Source: Citrus sinensis
Taxonomy: Eukaryota > Streptophyta > Magnoliopsida > Sapindales > Rutaceae
Direction of reading: 5' to 3'
Assembly (NCBI RefSeq): GCF_022201045.2
Contig: NC_068563.1
Coordinates: 2,790,001-2,854,000 of the forward strand
Length of the DNA stretch: 64,000 bases
Positions 60,301 through 64,000 of this stretch are shown piece by piece. Within the stretch, counting starts at the first letter, position 1; each line of letters begins with the position of its first letter. The notes under the pieces are model-generated. The model was given only the letters and a program-made list of their open reading frames with translations, was not told the origin of the DNA and searched no databases. The translations under genes were made by a program, and so were the position numbers.

Positions 60301-62013
60301 TAGGTTGCAGGTATGTCTACTCCAATGTCGATAAGTACTTTCAATGTTGTTGGTGATTCTATCACTATTCTTGTATAGGTCAGATGATGGAAACATAGCA
60401 TATTTGATTTTGTCCCCACTTTTCCTTTCATGGTGTTTATGACAGATTGAGTTTTGCTTTTCATTGTATATATTTTCTTTTTTCTTTTCTTTCAATAATG
60501 ATCCTTTTGGTGCCCATGCTTGTTCTCATTTTATCTTAGTCATATAATTACATGTATGCATTTTTGTATTGTTATCTGCTGTTTATACAGGCTCAATTTG
60601 CACAAATGAGGCCAGTTGCAATGGCTTCTACAGTCGCTCCTCGAATGCCGATGTACCCTCCTGGTGGTCCAGGTATTGGGCAACAAATATTCTATGGTCA
60701 AGGCCCGCCTGCTATGATTCCTCCTCAGGTAACCTTTTTTGACCTCTGGATATTCTCTTTATCAACATTTTAGTTGTGGAAGCTTTATTTGCTGGATTTC
60801 TTTCTTTTTCTTTTCTTTTTTAAGGTATTTTCACTGCAGGTTAATTTAGGTCTTCATTCTTATCATTTGGATTTTTAAGTGACTTATCACATTTAAAGTG
60901 CTGTTCCTTATGATGCGTTTATATTTCTGTTAGCCTGGATTTGGTTATCAGCAGCAGCTTGTTCCTGGTATGAGGCCAGGTGGGGGTCCCATGCAAAATT
61001 TCTTTGTGCCGATAGCTCAGCCAGGGCAGCAGGGTCAGCGTCCTAGTGGCAGACGGGCAGCAGGCATGCAGCAGAACCAGCAGCATGTTCCAATGATGCA
61101 GCCACAGGTTGGTGATATTGTATCACTTGTTCCTCCATTTTAATTTCTTATATGTGTGCCATCTCTACTACCTTGGTATGATGGTTTTGTTTGAATAACA
61201 GATGCTTCCAAGGGGGCGTGTCTACCGCTACCCGTCAGGCCGTGGCATGCCAGATGTTTCCATGCCTGGTGTCGGAGGGATGCTACCTATTCCATATGGT
61301 GACATGGCTGCTATGCCGCTGCGTGATGCCCCTATTTCACAGCCAGTTCCCATTGGGGCTTTGGCTTCTGCCCTTGCAAATGCTTCTCCTGAGCAGCAGA
61401 GGACGGTAGGGCTTAACTTTCTCTTAATGATTTTACTCCCTTTTCTTTTTCAACCCAAAAAAAAAAAAAAAAAAACTTGTACCTCATGCCTTCAAAGTTT
61501 CTGTAAGCATGCTTGCCAAAATCTCTAGATCAAAGATTCCAACCTTTTCTGCAACCAGGGGGCCCTTTTTGCCATTGTCTATTTCTAAAAGTTCCAAATG
61601 GGAAAAATGTTAGGATTTGCTTTCTTTCTGAGTAATCCTCTCTGGCACTTTGTAATAGTCCGGGGAAGTCTGATATTTATGACTTCTTTAGAGCAGCCTA
61701 GATAATATTTTAATTCATTTTTACCAACTAAAATAACTGAGGTTTGTTTGGCATTCCAATTTTGTAGATGCTGGGAGAGAATCTCTACCCACTTGTAGAA
61801 CAGCTGGAGCCTGATGCTGCAGCTAAGGTTACGGGAATGCTTTTGGAGATGGATCAGACTGAGGTTTTGCACTTGCTCGAGTCACCAGAAGCTCTGAAAG
61901 CGAAAGTGGCTGAGGCAATGGAGGTTCTGAGGAATGTTGCTCAGCAACAGCAGGCTGGTAATCCGGCTGATCAACTAGCCTCATTATCATTGAATGATAA
62001 CTTGGTTTCTTAA
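57319..62013 (+). CDS. PABP: Cytoplasmic poly(A)-binding protein
   Basis: Nine coding exons: 57319-57550, 58670-58788, 59323-59979, 60070-60147, 60221-60310, 60591-60728, 60934-61107, 61202-61405 and 61768-62013. All are GT-AG with matching phases, giving 645 residues, typical for plant class II PABPs (PAB2/PAB4/PAB8). Four RRMs lie at about 25-103, 113-190, 204-281 and 307-384, with RNP1 motifs [24 protein letters not shown] and RGSGFVAF. A Pro/Gln/Met-rich linker follows, and then the MLLE peptide-binding domain (about 548-625; [20 protein letters not shown]). It coats mRNA poly(A) tails, contacts eIF4G, and recruits PAM2-motif partners through MLLE, in the cytosol. Exon 3 alone carries RRM2, RRM3 and the start of RRM4. 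Intron 1 is about 1.1 kb and includes a (GAT)n tract near 57688. Confidence 0.96.
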
Positions 62014-62257
62014 GTTGCGAGCTGCAGTATTTCAAAAATGCTAGTTTTGAATTTATTCTAGATGTGGCTTGGTTACGGTTATAAGACTTGGAAGTGGATG
62101 ATTCTATAGGCTAGGTTACTGTTTTGGTTTTGGTTTTTATTTTTATTTTTATTTTTTTGGGTTTAACTGTTGAGAGTTTCAGGATTTATTTGAGGATTTG
62201 TGACATTGAAGATTTACGATTGTTGTGTGCGCGTGCGATATTTTATTTGCTGTGTTT
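62014..62257 (+). other. PABP 3' UTR and flank
   Basis: T- and GT-rich sequence after the stop, consistent with a 3' UTR. No canonical AATAAA was seen. Confidence 0.4.
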
Positions 62258-62416
62258 TGGTTATTAGGGTCCAGCTATGTTGCAACAGTGGTACGGTATC
62301 ATTGTTGCTTTCAGTCATTAGATCTTGTTAATACAACTGTACAACTATAGATTTAATGGCTGGTTGCAACTGTGGTACCATACCACTGTTGCAACATAGT
62401 ATTGCCCTGGTTATTA
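62258..62416. mobile_element. 141-bp foldback MITE with 9-bp target duplication
   Basis: The element at 62267-62407 is flanked by perfect TGGTTATTA copies (62258-62266 and 62408-62416). Both ends share TATGTTGCAACAGTGGTA in inverted orientation after a GGG start, and most of the element folds on itself. The 9-bp duplication suggests Mutator-type mobilisation. It lies about 250 bp after the PABP stop. Confidence 0.85.
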
Positions 62417-62716
62417 TCTCAATATGAGATGTGGCAGTTGCAGCCATATCAATTGGGACCTAACCCAAGTGCTGGGATCATTGGCAGTAGTCTAGATAAA
62501 GACCAATAAGCTGCCAGTAATCTGGTCTCACTTGGACATGATCATGGTTTCAAGATCCTTTGGTAACTGAAACTTGAAACGAGAAGCCAGATGTTGAGTC
62601 ACACGATAGAAATGGCTGTTGGGTCCAACTAAATCGGGTGGATTCTGATATTTTAACATTATTATCTCACTTGTGTTTTAGCTCATTAACATAATCATTG
62701 GTTTTTTTTTAAGGGA

Positions 62717-63464
62717 AATTTTCAACCTACCCCCAAATAAATTGATATTTTGTCCCGCATTACCAATAAATTTGACTTATTGCACTGTACATTTAAAACA
62801 ATTGACATTTTGCAGCAGTCTCCAACTCCATTATTTTTTCAGTTAAGTTTAACTGTGGAGGGGTAAAATTGAAAGTTTATTCCTGGAATTTTCTTTATTG
62901 CAATTGAAATAAAAATCTTTAAAAAATTAAAGAAAAAATAATAGTGGTAACAATGTGCATATAACAAGAAATTTTTTTTATTGCAATTAAAATAAAAATC
63001 TTTAAAACATTAAAGGAAAATAATAGTGGTGACAAATGTACATGTAACAAGAATTTTTTTTATTAAAATTAAAAAAAAATTTTAAAATTAAAAGAAAAAT
63101 AATAGTGATGATAATGTACATGTAATAAGAAATTTTTTTTATTGTAATTAAAATAAAAATTTTTAAAAAAATTAAAGGAAAAATAATAGTGGTGACAATG
63201 AACATGTAAGAAGAAATTTATTTTATTGCAATTGAAAAAAAAACCTTAAAAAATTAAATGAGCTAAAAATTTTGTTTTTTAACATAGAGGAGTATTTTTG
63301 TCATTCAATCAAAAGTTAGACGGAGCCGTTAGAAATAATTGAAAAATTAACGGAATTGGGGGCACAGTGTAAAATGTCAATTTTTTTGGGTACACGGTGC
63401 AACAAGTTAAATTTGTTAGGAACGCGGTGTAAAATGTCCATTTATTTAGAGGTAGGTTGAAATT
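62717..63464. mobile_element. Long-TIR element with internal tandem repeats
   Basis: About 120-bp diverged inverted ends (TTTCAACCTACC..., TAAATAAAT, GACATTTTGCA/GACATTTTACA) bracket four to five copies of an ~84-bp AT-rich unit (62890-63240; AATAATAGTGGTGACAATG core). Its target duplication is lost in T-runs. There is no coding region. Confidence 0.65.
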
Positions 63465-64000
63465 TTTTTTTTTAATTAAAAAAAATAAAGCGCAAGACAT
63501 CAAATTAACTACTTTATAAGTTGCCTTTCGGTTTTTAATTTGAGTCTGACATATGACGGGCCTTCCCTCGGCTGGTTTTGGCTTGTACCTCGTTTTTGTT
63601 GTATCGGTGGGAGCAGATGAAGCTGACCCTATTAGGAAAAGGGTAAAGGGGTGGGGTGGCTTCAACCCAGGAGCTCCAACATTGAAGTAGGCAGCCTCAG
63701 CTCAGTTAGAAGTTCCGCTCGAGTGATTTTTTAAAATAAAACCTATATGCAGATAATTAAACAAGCATTATAATTGGTGAGAGTATATTGGAAGTGTAAA
63801 ATAAATAATAACTGAATTAAAGGAAAGGGTAAGCCGTAAGAATAATAATATTTTAGTTCTTCGTCTGAATTTACGGGTGCCAAATAATTGTACAAAATTG
63901 AGTGATCATTTTGTGACTAATGGAAGTTGAGCCACATATGTAGGGATAAGGACGAGACGCCAACACTTGATCTGATTGTTCTTAGCCGCCTGATTTAGCA
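63465..64000. other. Right edge, no gene recognised
   Basis: A 118-codon minus frame (63309-63665) overlaps the inverted repeat and shows no known domain. Nothing else is supported. Confidence 0.4.

Noticed and set aside
63309-63665. 118-codon minus frame at the right edge
   Set aside because: Half of it lies in the inverted end of the 62717-63464 element; no recognisable domain.

Overview
This is nuclear DNA of a dicot plant: AT-rich, with intron-bearing genes, plastid- and mitochondrion-type proteins, and a dense layer of LTR elements, MITEs and a SINE. The UDP-glycosyltransferase (UGT) and abscisate-glucosyltransferase-like proteins suggest a woody rosid, perhaps Citrus. That species guess rests on general familiarity and was not checked.

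Layout. 1-3.1 kb: no secure gene, one tRNA-like fragment and a broken PPR gene. 3.9-30 kb: a minus-strand cluster of family-1 UGTs (UGT73-like). It holds three intact genes (starts near 19087, 22001 and 28934), one gene cut in two by a 7.2-kb LTR retrotransposon (pieces 12066-12676 and 3911-4830), and several short UGT relics between them. A 1.8-kb TRIM-like LTR element with identical LTRs (13406-15242) and an 823-bp hAT-like MITE (15611-16433) lie in the relics. The last two genes sit in a ~2.9-kb duplicated block (19658-22600 and 26694-29617). 30.1-31.9 kb: an intact mitochondrial-type PPR gene of the restorer-like class. 32.2-38 kb: two solo LTRs of one family in opposite orientation, a MITE and a decayed Mutator-like element with a lone MuDR N-terminal ORF and 26-bp minisatellites. 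38.5-41.7 kb: an intact abscisate-glucosyltransferase-like UGT and a deleted paralogue. 42.4-46.3 kb: an eight-exon plastid CBSX gene (minus). 46.4-56.9 kb: AT-rich, gene-poor, with two MITE/MULE insertions and a SINE, three of which have clear target-site duplications. 57.3-62.0 kb: a nine-exon poly(A)-binding protein gene (plus) with a very A-rich leader. 62.2-63.5 kb: two more inverted-repeat elements.

How it fits together. The main story is a tandem UGT array evolving by local duplication, decay and repeated transposon insertion. The intact UGTs keep the catalytic His/Asp pair and the full PSPG box and should glucosylate small molecules in the cytosol; acceptors cannot be read from sequence, except that the 38.5-kb gene resembles abscisate glucosyltransferases. 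CBSX and the PABP are single-copy housekeeping genes unrelated to the cluster.

I found no convincing novel defence or metabolic system. The most unusual object is the 4831-12065 retrotransposon: very similar LTRs, an internally deleted and frame-broken coding region, and 2.3 kb of tandem repeats before its 3' LTR, which together suggest a family moved in trans. All identities and repeat counts are by eye.
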